64,000 nt of DNA from an uncultured Corynebacterium sp. (GTDB taxonomy: Bacteria > Actinomycetota > Actinomycetes > Mycobacteriales > Mycobacteriaceae). The DNA is taken from contig CAMIPB010000006.1 of NCBI GenBank assembly GCA_946223355.1, forward strand, positions 1 to 64,000, given 5' to 3'. Below, piece after piece: positions 26,710 through 34,829 of this stretch. Position 1 is the first letter of the stretch. Every line of letters begins with the position of its first letter. The translations under genes were made by a program, and so were the position numbers. The notes beneath the pieces were generated by a model, which was given only the letters and a program-made list of their open reading frames with translations, did not search any database and had not been told where the DNA came from.

Positions 26710-27045
26710 ATGCCTAAGAAATTCCCCGAAAGTCTCAAGAAAAAGGTGGTTCATTACTACTTGTCGTCCCCCGATATCACATACGAAGCAGCCGCTAGAA
26801 AGTTCGATATCTCGATTTCATCGGCGCGCCTCTGGGTGAAAAAGCACGAAGACTCCCATGTCTCTGAACCGCCTGAAATTTCCCAAGCCGATGAGAACTC
26901 ACAATCACCCCATTTGGAAACTACTCACCCAACTAACGGTGCAAACGAGGTGCATCTCTCGCCAGCTCTGCACATAAACGGCAACGCCTATTTCCAAAAT
27001 TCAACAATTCAAGCGGTTAACAACCATCACCCTAAGAGAATTTAA
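26710..27045 (+). CDS. Helix-turn-helix protein beside the CRISPR array
   Basis: A 111-residue protein. Residues 1-46 (MPKKFPESLKKKVVHYYLSS...YEAAARKFDISISSARLWVKKHE) resemble the HTH of IS3/IS911-type OrfA transposase helpers. The remaining 65 residues are low-complexity, rich in His, Asn, Pro and Ser, without the OrfA leucine zipper. No OrfB or terminal inverted repeats follow. It could be a domesticated or truncated transposase helper, or a DNA-binding protein. It ends 113 bp before the first CRISPR repeat and reads in the same direction. Confidence 0.55.
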   Translation: MPKKFPESLKKKVVHYYLSSPDITYEAAARKFDISISSARLWVKKHEDSHVSEPPEISQADENSQSPHLETTHPTNGANEVHLSPALHINGNAYFQNSTIQAVNNHHPKRI

Positions 27046-27158
27046 TGAAATTTAAACCGTGACAGCAGGGAGCTACGGCGCTTAGTTCCATCGCAAATAT
27101 TTGCTCCAGCAACGCACTTTGATACCCTAGCCACAGCGTAGGAGGTTCACTTTCCATC
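27046..27158 (+). promoter_or_regulatory. Probable CRISPR leader
   Basis: The 113 bp between the HTH gene and the first repeat contain no gene. A perfect palindrome GCAAATATTTGC lies at 27093-27104, and a possible extended -10 (TTTGATACCCT) at about 27119-27129. The upstream position relative to the array's direction (set by tracrRNA complementarity and the distal terminator) makes it the leader side. I cannot confirm acquisition polarity from one genome. Confidence 0.5.
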
Positions 27159-30077
27159 GCTGGGGTTCAATTCTCTAAACCCCTGATAGACTTCACCCTC
27201 AGGCAGGCCATAAAATTCCGCAGCTGGGGTTCAATTCTCTAAACCCCTGATAGACTTCCCCAAACCAAAGTAAAGACAATAAGCAGGCTGGGGTTCAATT
27301 CTCTAAACCCCTGATAGACTTCCTGCTGCTAAGGCTGGGCTTGATGTTCAGCTGGGGTTCAATTCTCTAAACCCCTGATAGACTTCAAGTTAAGGAACCG
27401 ATCCGCTGATAGCTGCTGGGGTTCAATTCTCTAAACCCCTGATAGACTTCTAGCCTGCTCTGACCAGGCCACTGATACGCTGGGGTTCAATTCTCTAAAC
27501 CCCTGATAGACTTCGATACCCGGCACCGACTCGTCGATTGTGGCTGGGGTTCAATTCTCTAAACCCCTGATAGACTTCATGTGGCGTAAACAGTTGGCCG
27601 ACCAAGGCTGGGGTTCAATTCTCTAAACCCCTGATAGACTTCGAAGCCTAACGGCGCCCCGGATGAGATTGCTGGGGTTCAATTCTCTAAACCCCTGATA
27701 GACTTCCCCGCCAGCGCCGCCTGCTCAATGGCACGCTGGGGTTCAATTCTCTAAACCCCTGATAGACTTCGGGTGGTTGTAGTGGCTTTTGTCGATACGC
27801 TGGGGTTCAATTCTCTAAACCCCTGATAGACTTCACGCAATAAGCTGAGCGCCCGGTTGCCCGCTGGGGTTCAATTCTCTAAACCCCTGATAGACTTCAG
27901 ACACATTCCTGCCGCATTGGTCATGGGCTGGGGTTCAATTCTCTAAACCCCTGATAGACTTCGTTCGGCCACACTGCCGCCGAATTTCGGGCTGGGGTTC
28001 AATTCTCTAAACCCCTGATAGACTTCGAGCGATACGAGGACCGCGTCACCCTCTGCTGGGGTTCAATTCTCTAAACCCCTGATAGACTTCTGAGCAGTAC
28101 ACCTGCGATTGCCCACACGCTGGGGTTCAATTCTCTAAACCCCTGATAGACTTCACCCCTGACTACATCGGGGCGTCCTCTAGCTGGGGTTCAATTCTCT
28201 AAACCCCTGATAGACTTCCTCCGGGTGTCCTTCCACCTGCCAGATGGCTGGGGTTCAATTCTCTAAACCCCTGATAGACTTCAACGACCTATTCCCACAG
28301 TTCGGCATCAGCTGGGGTTCAATTCTCTAAACCCCTGATAGACTTCATGACGTGAAACGGGGCGCGGTCGTCGGGCTGGGGTTCAATTCTCTAAACCCCT
28401 GATAGACTTCCGCTCCACAGTGGCCCGCGCACTACGACGCTGGGGTTCAATTCTCTAAACCCCTGATAGACTTCAAGTGGAATTCCATAGGCTTTCGCGT
28501 AGGGCTGGGGTTCAATTCTCTAAACCCCTGATAGACTTCCTGCCGGCACTATCCCGCGTGCGGAGATGCTGGGGTTCAATTCTCTAAACCCCTGATAGAC
28601 TTCACTCGCATGCGCTCCGCTACCGCGTCCAGCTGGGGTTCAATTCTCTAAACCCCTGATAGACTTCCGGTGTACCTTACTTGGGCAGTCAGCTGGCTGG
28701 GGTTCAATTCTCTAAACCCCTGATAGACTTCCGGTGTACCTTACTTGGGCAGTCAGCTGGCTGGGGTTCAATTCTCTAAACCCCTGATAGACTTCTAATC
28801 GCTGCAACCACAGCAGCAGCGTCCGCTGGGGTTCAATTCTCTAAACCCCTGATAGACTTCGATTCGAGGACACCCCTGTTTGCGCCCAGCTGGGGTTCAA
28901 TTCTCTAAACCCCTGATAGACTTCTAATCGCTGCAACCACAGCAGCAGCGTCCGCTGGGGTTCAATTCTCTAAACCCCTGATAGACTTCGATTCGAGGAC
29001 ACCCCTGTTTGCGCCCAGCTGGGGTTCAATTCTCTAAACCCCTGATAGACTTCACCGCCTGGGTGTTTACCTCTGGGTTCTGCTGGGGTTCAATTCTCTA
29101 AACCCCTGATAGACTTCAACATGCCTAAAGGAGGTGGACACATGAGCTGGGGTTCAATTCTCTAAACCCCTGATAGACTTCATTACCGACCTGGCCAAAC
29201 ATCGACTTGGCTGGGGTTCAATTCTCTAAACCCCTGATAGACTTCAATCGACGCGACGACAAACTATACCCTCGCTGGGGTTCAATTCTCTAAACCCCTG
29301 ATAGACTTCCTAACTCAGGGACACACCCTGCGCTCAAGCTGGGGTTCAATTCTCTAAACCCCTGATAGACTTCCAACCCTCAAATTCGTCAAGTCAATGA
29401 AGCTGGGGTTCAATTCTCTAAACCCCTGATAGACTTCAAAGGCAGCGTCTGAGGTGTCTCGAAAGGCTGGGGTTCAATTCTCTAAACCCCTGATAGACTT
29501 CGTCGCCCTTTTCTCCCTTAGGGCCACGGGCTGGGGTTCAATTCTCTAAACCCCTGATAGACTTCAACGCAGCCGTGACCCCTTGTAAAATCAGCTGGGG
29601 TTCAATTCTCTAAACCCCTGATAGACTTCTCGTAGACGGTGGAGTGCTGCTACTAACGCTGGGGTTCAATTCTCTAAACCCCTGATAGACTTCTTTCGCA
29701 TGGGCCGGTGGAGATTGCTGCGCTGGGGTTCAATTCTCTAAACCCCTGATAGACTTCGCGCATTCATCGCGCCGCAAACCGCACAGCTGGGGTTCAATTC
29801 TCTAAACCCCTGATAGACTTCTTCATCGATTCCGTTAAGGTCTGACTGTGCTGGGGTTCAATTCTCTAAACCCCTGATAGACTTCCCCGACAACCTGGCA
29901 ACCTCGGCATGTGGCTGGGGTTCAATTCTCTAAACCCCTGATAGACTTCTAGCGCCACCGCTTTACCGGTCAGGACGGCTGGGGTTCAATTCTCTAAACC
30001 CCTGATAGACTTCCCCAGCAGAACATCTGGTGCGAGCTTTCGCTGGGGTTCAATTCTCTAAACCCCTGATAGACTTC
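27159..30077 (+). CRISPR. Type II-C CRISPR array, 46 identical repeats, 45 spacers
   Basis: The 36-bp repeat begins GCTGGGGTTCAATTC and ends CCCCTGATAGACTTC; all 46 copies appear identical. Spacers are 28 bp, with three of 29 bp. GGGGTT and AACCCC inside the repeat can form a 6-bp stem. Bases 1-17 pair with the tracrRNA anti-repeat at 34741-34757, which sets plus-strand transcription. The repeat end, TGATAGACT, matches an extended -10, so each repeat may carry its own promoter as in Neisseria II-C arrays. Spacers at 28668-28695 and 28732-28759 are identical, and the pair at 28796-28888 is repeated at 28925-29017, so duplications have occurred. A rho-independent terminator follows. Confidence 0.98.
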
Positions 30078-30081
30078 AGTG

Positions 30082-30117
30082 ACGCCCAAAAATGGGCGTT
30101 TAACTGGAGTTTTTTGG
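30082..30117 (+). terminator. Terminator of the CRISPR array
   Basis: ACGCCC-AAAAAT-GGGCGT (30082-30099) forms a 6-bp GC-rich stem, followed by TT and, ten bases later, a TTTTTT run. It begins 5 bp after the last repeat and is oriented for rightward transcripts. The stretch ACTGGAGTTTTTTGGTGAT from about 30102 also resembles a decayed repeat start. Confidence 0.7.
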
Positions 30118-30127
30118 TGATCCTACT

Positions 30128-30433
30128 TTAAAAAATCGTCATTTGTTCGGGTTTTTCTTCATAAGAATCCTCTTTTGAGTTGGAATATCGAATGGTTTTT
30201 GACCATTGGGTGTCAGTGACGGAAAGAATGCGAACATCACCACCAGCCGGAAGGTTTTGTTTAATGGTTTTCACTGTTGATGCGATTCGAGAAGCAAGGG
30301 GAAAGTACTGGACGTAAACGCTGAATTGGGCGCGACAAAACCCTACATCCTGGAGCATGTTCCGGAATCTAGTAGCTTCCCGCCGTTCCTTTTTCGTCAG
30401 AACCGGTAGGTCAAACATCACTACGCACCACAT
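30128..30433 (-). CDS. cas2: CRISPR-associated protein Cas2
   Basis: A 101-residue Cas2 from ATG 30433 (MWCVVMFDLPVLTKKERREATRFRN), chosen because AAAGG precedes it and it starts 7 bp after the cas1 stop; the frame extends 12 codons further with no better site. The ferredoxin-like fold core MFDLPV, with its conserved Asp, and FSVYVQYF are present. Cas2 bridges two Cas1 dimers in the spacer-integration complex. Last gene of the leftward cas9-cas1-cas2 operon, convergent with the array. Confidence 0.95.
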   Translation of the reverse strand: MWCVVMFDLPVLTKKERREATRFRNMLQDVGFCRAQFSVYVQYFPLASRIASTVKTIKQNLPAGGDVRILSVTDTQWSKTIRYSNSKEDSYEEKPEQMTIF

Positions 30434-30440
30434 AGGTTCA

Positions 30441-31352
30441 CTACCTTTCGCCGGCATGACAAACCCCACACCAGTGTGGAACGACTAGGTCGCGAACTTC
30501 GTTCTCAACATAAAGCCCATACTGCTGGGCAAACTCAGAGAAGACGGTAGGTAGTGATTTACCGTCTTTTTGGAACGTACCGGCAATTCCCTCGTTCAGG
30601 GTTAGTTTTTCTTCCCTAGCCAAACTCTTCAACGGCGCCAACTCAGTGAAAACTATCTGGTCAACCATCGGCCGGAATGGCTCCATCAAATCATCCACCA
30701 AAGCGAAGGAATTAGAACGTCCACGGTGAAACACACCGAGTGCCCCTGACAAACCGGCTGAAACTACCGCCCGTATTCCGTGCCCGCGAAGCAACGTGTA
30801 TCCGTAATCAAGCGCCCCATTAACTCCGTCACCCAAGCCGGGATGTCGACCGTTAAAACCTTGGGTACGTAGCTTCTGCCAATAAATGCGAGCAGCTAAA
30901 GCTTCGGAGTTCTCGGAGTCGCCTGTCTTTACTCCTCGCGAAAGTTCGATCAACCTATTCGATTTTTCACCCGTTATCGATTGTAGAGCTTCGGACTGAC
31001 CTCGAATTTTAGCTTGAACTATCCTCTTCCACGCTTGTTTCGTTCTAGGAGTGGACAGCCTTGACTGTGCCCTTTGACGTGCGCCAATTCTCGTATGCTC
31101 CCTCCAAGGGTATGTGCCAGCGACAGGAACATTACGCCAATCACAAACGAGAAGCGCCACATCAGCTTCGCTCAACTTAGTCAGCGCTGCACCCGAAATA
31201 GTAGTTTGTACCCCGATTAGCACGACTGCAACCTGCACCAACGGAATAGGTACAGGTTTCTCACCATCACGCTGGACAACGATGTGACCGCGTTCGTACC
31301 CAATCTTTCCGATCAAATTTGAACAATCGATTACTCGCCATCCAGCATCCAT
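30441..31352 (-). CDS. cas1: CRISPR-associated integrase Cas1 (type II)
   Basis: A 303-residue Cas1, the metal-dependent integrase of spacer acquisition. Conserved acidic and His positions lie in NSEALAARIYWQKL (Glu about 149), GVFHRGRSNSFALVDDLMEPFRP (His about 207, Glu about 221). The N-terminal beta domain opens WRVIDCSNLIGKIGYERGHIVV, typical of type II. The ATG lies 3 bp after the cas9 stop. With no csn2 or cas4 present the locus is type II-C. Confidence 0.97.
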   Translation of the reverse strand: MDAGWRVIDCSNLIGKIGYERGHIVVQRDGEKPVPIPLVQVAVVLIGVQTTISGAALTKLSEADVALLVCDWRNVPVAGTYPWREHTRIGARQRAQSRLSTPRTKQAWKRIVQAKIRGQSEALQSITGEKSNRLIELSRGVKTGDSENSEALAARIYWQKLRTQGFNGRHPGLGDGVNGALDYGYTLLRGHGIRAVVSAGLSGALGVFHRGRSNSFALVDDLMEPFRPMVDQIVFTELAPLKSLAREEKLTLNEGIAGTFQKDGKSLPTVFSEFAQQYGLYVENEVRDLVVPHWCGVCHAGER

Positions 31353-31355
31353 TGG

Positions 31356-34300
31356 TTATCTCACTTTCCAGGAAACCGGTAGGTGTGCCGCACTTTCAAG
31401 TCTCGGACGGCCAAGTGCATCACGCCGTATCACAGCCACATCGCCCTGTGCTAGCAATGCATTCACTGCAGGTCGCCACCCCGGAGAATCGACTATTTTT
31501 CTCACGTCCTCATTTGAGTCCTTATTTAAGCCCTCAGCGCTAACTTGTACAGGTCGTAGGCGGAACTTAGAGTCACTGTAAAAGCCATCCAAACTCCACC
31601 TGCGAGTTAAACCGATTTCTTGTTGGAACGTACCAATCTGGCCGGTGTTGAACGAGGCAGGATTGATAAGTAGTTCGTCATCGACGACAACCCAGCCCAG
31701 GTAGGTAGCAGTGCCTTCACGAAGCGCTTTGCGTAGCTTCGCTTCTGCTTGACGCATGGAGATAGTTTGCGGTGGCAGCTCCACAGAAAACACATCTTTT
31801 GTGCGATGTTTAGCTAGATCCACGTTATAGACGCGGAGCATCGCGTAGACAGGTTTCTTTCCTCCGTCGATGCGATAAATACGCGCGTGATGGAAACGGC
31901 TGAGTTCGGCATAACCCCCGCGAACTTTGATCGCACCGGCATTAACTGGGAAGACTTCAATTTCATCATCTGCATTCAGGTGGCTGCCGTTGACTCGGAT
32001 TGTCCGATCAGGGTCTTCGGGAAGACCGTCTTTCCAGTTAAAATCCGGATGTCTGGTCAGCGCACACCACAATGCCTCCGTTGCAGCCCGATCGATTGTC
32101 TCCGTTGGTAAAGCACTGCCAACCTTTACCCGCGCCAGCTCACCAATTGTGTCCTCGTGAACACGGCCATTGCCAACACGTAAACGTAAATTACGTTTAA
32201 CAGCGATTCGGTCCTCCGATAGAGCTTTCTGCAGCATCGGAGCCAAGATACTCATCTGTTTCTTCCAGCGATTCCAAGAAGTTCGATGCGATGCAGTTCC
32301 GCCAGAGTATTCCTTCCACTGATTCGTGCCGTTGGTGTACTCGGCCGATTCCCTTAGGTTATTGCGCGTTGCGAGGGCCTCCGCAACAAATGGAGTTGTT
32401 AAACAAATGACAGCGGCATCTACCGCATGGTGGCGGCGATCTAAACGGGACTTCCCTGGCCCATCAATAAACTGCAACTTGCCTGAAATACCTGCAGCCC
32501 TACGAGCTGAAGCGGTTAAGGAACCACGATAAACATTGACCTTGGTTTCTTCATCTGAAAAACGCTGGGCAATACGGCCACGCAACTCATTTGCCATCCA
32601 AGCCACGGATTCCATAGAGCGAGCATCGATAGGATCGTCCACTGTAGTGCGTTTAAATCGTGAGACTACCTCACTGCGGAACTTATTAAATTCCGCTTTC
32701 TTCATGCCGCGGTCTTCGTTCCAGTGCTTTGTACGTTCAACAGCTTCCTTCACACTCACGCCCGGAATAGCGCTCTGTTCAGCCCAAACGGAGAACACAG
32801 CATTGGACTTGGAATGGTTGCACCTGTGACACACTGCAACGAGGTTCTCCCGCCTATTAGTCGAACCCTCCCCTTTGCGCGGGACTATGTGATCCATTTC
32901 TGAATTGTGGAATGTAATTGGAGAACCGCAATAAGCGCACTGGCCGTTTTGGCGCTGTACTGATTGGTAACGCCACAATGCAGCACGGGAATGCTTGACA
33001 TCATTGCCAAACTTGTCACTGAGTTCCGCGAACAACTCGCGGTTTTTCTGCGCTCTTCTATTGTTATCGCGATCAATTTTCCGAGCCTTGGATTCCGAAA
33101 TAAAGCCATCACGTACGTGCTCGATCACGATGCGCTCAGGCGCGCCCCACTCATCCGTAGCGGCTTCGATCCATCTCGCAACTTCCTTTAGAACACGATC
33201 GACTGCGGGATTGCCCACGGGCTCACCGATTCGCGGTGAAGGCGGAGCCCAATCTTTGGGAATACCAAACTCATTCTTCCTGGCAGTATAGAGGTCTACA
33301 CCATCGCTGATCATTCGCTCAGTCAATCGACGAAGTGTGTCTTCGCTATACGCTGCCCGACCAATAGGTAGATGGAGAAGATCAAGTTTTTCGTGTTCAT
33401 CATCGGAGATCGAGGCGAAATATGCCCGAACACTAGCGCCTTCTTCAGTATCCAAATCAAGTGAGTCCGCGTTGGACAATGCTTTCAACATCGCTGCCCT
33501 ATCAGCATCGGATACTTCTTTCCACCACTTCCCTAGTGACTTTGGCTTCGCAGATTCAATCACCCGATTGGTGTCATGGACCGGTGGACGAGCACCTGCC
33601 CGCTCACCGTCATCGGTCATTTTCGCAGTACCCTGAAGCTGGCCACGGTCAATTCCCAACAGTTCAGCGATGGCAAGCCACGTTGGTTCAACCTTGGCTG
33701 GCAGGTTTACCAGATGATCGAAAACCAACTTTCGTTGATTATTGGTGAGCTCAAAAGAATTCTCCCCGTCTCGGATTCGGAGATTGCCAATGAGCGCTGC
33801 AATTCGATACCGCTGGAAAGCATCTGACGCTTTGAGTGCTCGGTCTAACGATGGCTGCAGTGGATCTTTACCGACCCTTCCAACCTGAGCACCCTTTGGG
33901 GATTCTGCATCAAATACAAGATCGATGATCTTCTTGCGCAGTGAATCATCGATCCCCTGTTTCTCACAGATCTTGTTGATTTCTCGTGCGTGATCGACCT
34001 GCTGCAAGCGAGCGGAAATAAGCGCATGATTGATTTCGTCTTGAGGCTTCTTTTTGTCCTTGCCTTTTCCACCACCACGAAGGCGATCAACCCCAAGGTT
34101 TGCGCACATCACCACCTGAGCAACAGTGGCTTCATCGGGGATCTTAATCTTCTTCGATTCCTCGATGCCCTTCTTAATCTCGACAAACGCATCACTCGGT
34201 TCGCCTGGTGCATAGAGCGAACGGACTTTCTTGTAGGGATTTCGCCAACCGCGGTGATGCGCGATATGCCGAATAGCCAAAGAAAGCATCTCACCTTGTT

Positions 34301-34658
34301 CGGCTTCATTTTCTGTTCGTTCCGTGGCTAGGCGGACTCGTGCTTTCCACGGAAGATAAGGATCCTCGTAGGACTCGTTTGGAAGGGTCTTCCAATCTTG
34401 TTCAACCAAGAATTTCTCGAGCCTAACAATGCGCTTCTTCCGGCGCCGATAAAGTCTACGAGTACGACGAGCAACTCCGGACGAGGCCAACCTAGTTGTC
34501 GCAGACTTCTGCTGGTCTGGATCGAGACCCGAATCATGAATATGAGAAACCAAGCTCAAAATTCCTGCTGGCATATCTTTTTCATCAAGTTCAATGGCTG
34601 CGAAACCGATTGAATGGGTACCAACGTCAATTCCCGCAACATAACGCCGCGAATCCAT
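31356..34658 (-). CDS. cas9: CRISPR-associated endonuclease Cas9 (type II-C)
   Basis: RNA-guided DNA nuclease of about 1100 residues, start ATG 34658 (MDSRRYVAGIDVGT), with GAGAGG seven bases upstream. RuvC-I Asp11; arginine-rich bridge helix RRTRRLYRRRKKR (64-76); RuvC-II Glu513 in IVIEHVRD; HNH with Asp589-His590 in SEMDHIVPR. Two CxxC pairs (CAYC 574-577, CHRC 610-613) presumably hold zinc. RuvC-III is RRHHAVDAAV (His744, Asp747). All catalytic residues are intact. Motif spacing and many stretches (for example SLVSHIHDSGLDPD and RVGKDPLQP) match my memory of the C. diphtheriae enzyme. The start lies only 19 bp after the tracrRNA terminator. Confidence 0.98.
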   Translation of the reverse strand: MDSRRYVAGIDVGTHSIGFAAIELDEKDMPAGILSLVSHIHDSGLDPDQQKSATTRLASSGVARRTRRLYRRRKKRIVRLEKFLVEQDWKTLPNESYEDPYLPWKARVRLATERTENEAEQGEMLSLAIRHIAHHRGWRNPYKKVRSLYAPGEPSDAFVEIKKGIEESKKIKIPDEATVAQVVMCANLGVDRLRGGGKGKDKKKPQDEINHALISARLQQVDHAREINKICEKQGIDDSLRKKIIDLVFDAESPKGAQVGRVGKDPLQPSLDRALKASDAFQRYRIAALIGNLRIRDGENSFELTNNQRKLVFDHLVNLPAKVEPTWLAIAELLGIDRGQLQGTAKMTDDGERAGARPPVHDTNRVIESAKPKSLGKWWKEVSDADRAAMLKALSNADSLDLDTEEGASVRAYFASISDDEHEKLDLLHLPIGRAAYSEDTLRRLTERMISDGVDLYTARKNEFGIPKDWAPPSPRIGEPVGNPAVDRVLKEVARWIEAATDEWGAPERIVIEHVRDGFISESKARKIDRDNNRRAQKNRELFAELSDKFGNDVKHSRAALWRYQSVQRQNGQCAYCGSPITFHNSEMDHIVPRKGEGSTNRRENLVAVCHRCNHSKSNAVFSVWAEQSAIPGVSVKEAVERTKHWNEDRGMKKAEFNKFRSEVVSRFKRTTVDDPIDARSMESVAWMANELRGRIAQRFSDEETKVNVYRGSLTASARRAAGISGKLQFIDGPGKSRLDRRHHAVDAAVICLTTPFVAEALATRNNLRESAEYTNGTNQWKEYSGGTASHRTSWNRWKKQMSILAPMLQKALSEDRIAVKRNLRLRVGNGRVHEDTIGELARVKVGSALPTETIDRAATEALWCALTRHPDFNWKDGLPEDPDRTIRVNGSHLNADDEIEVFPVNAGAIKVRGGYAELSRFHHARIYRIDGGKKPVYAMLRVYNVDLAKHRTKDVFSVELPPQTISMRQAEAKLRKALREGTATYLGWVVVDDELLINPASFNTGQIGTFQQEIGLTRRWSLDGFYSDSKFRLRPVQVSAEGLNKDSNEDVRKIVDSPGWRPAVNALLAQGDVAVIRRDALGRPRLESAAHLPVSWKVR

Positions 34659-34677
34659 GAAATGTCCTCTCGGATAG

Positions 34678-34760
34678 AAAAAGACCGACGCCATAAGGCG
34701 CCGGCCGGAGCATTCAGTTCCGCTAACTAGGCGAAACCTTACTGAGGTTCAATTCTCGTT
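34678..34760 (-). ncRNA. tracrRNA
   Basis: On the minus strand, 34757-34741 (GAGAATTGAACCTCAGT) pairs with the first 17 bases of the CRISPR repeat, apart from the outermost base and with one G-U pair. Next comes a 7-bp hairpin (34737-34731 with 34723-34717, loop CTAGTTA). A 9-bp terminator hairpin follows (34705-34697 with 34692-34684, loop TTAT), then CTTTTT. A predicted start around 34758-34760 gives an RNA of about 80 nt. It lies between leuS and cas9 and reads towards cas9. Confidence 0.9.
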
Positions 34761-34764
34761 TTAG

Positions 34765-34793
34765 AGTTTAACAATCAAATTTCTGTGGTGCAA
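34765..34793 (-). promoter_or_regulatory. Predicted tracrRNA (and possibly cas9) promoter
   Basis: On the minus strand TTGCAC (34793-34788) and TAAACT (34770-34765) are separated by 17 bp. This places the transcription start at the first base or two of the anti-repeat. The match to consensus is moderate, but spacing and placement fit a tracrRNA that begins with its anti-repeat. The only other transcription source visible upstream would be read-through from leuS. Confidence 0.6.
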
Positions 34794-34829
34794 GTGAAAA
34801 CCTGAATAAATTCTGTGTACGATGTAGTG

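Noticed and set aside
26710..27045. Complete IS3-type insertion sequence
   Set aside because: Only an OrfA-like HTH is present; no OrfB, terminal inverted repeats or target duplication are visible.
27159..30077. Array transcribed leftward, in line with the cas genes
   Set aside because: Repeat-anti-repeat pairing, the terminator after 30077 and the -10-like repeat end all point to rightward transcription.
34659..34694. Earlier cas9 start (ATG 34694)
   Set aside because: It lies within the tracrRNA terminator stem-loop and has no ribosome binding site; homologues start a few residues before IDVGT.
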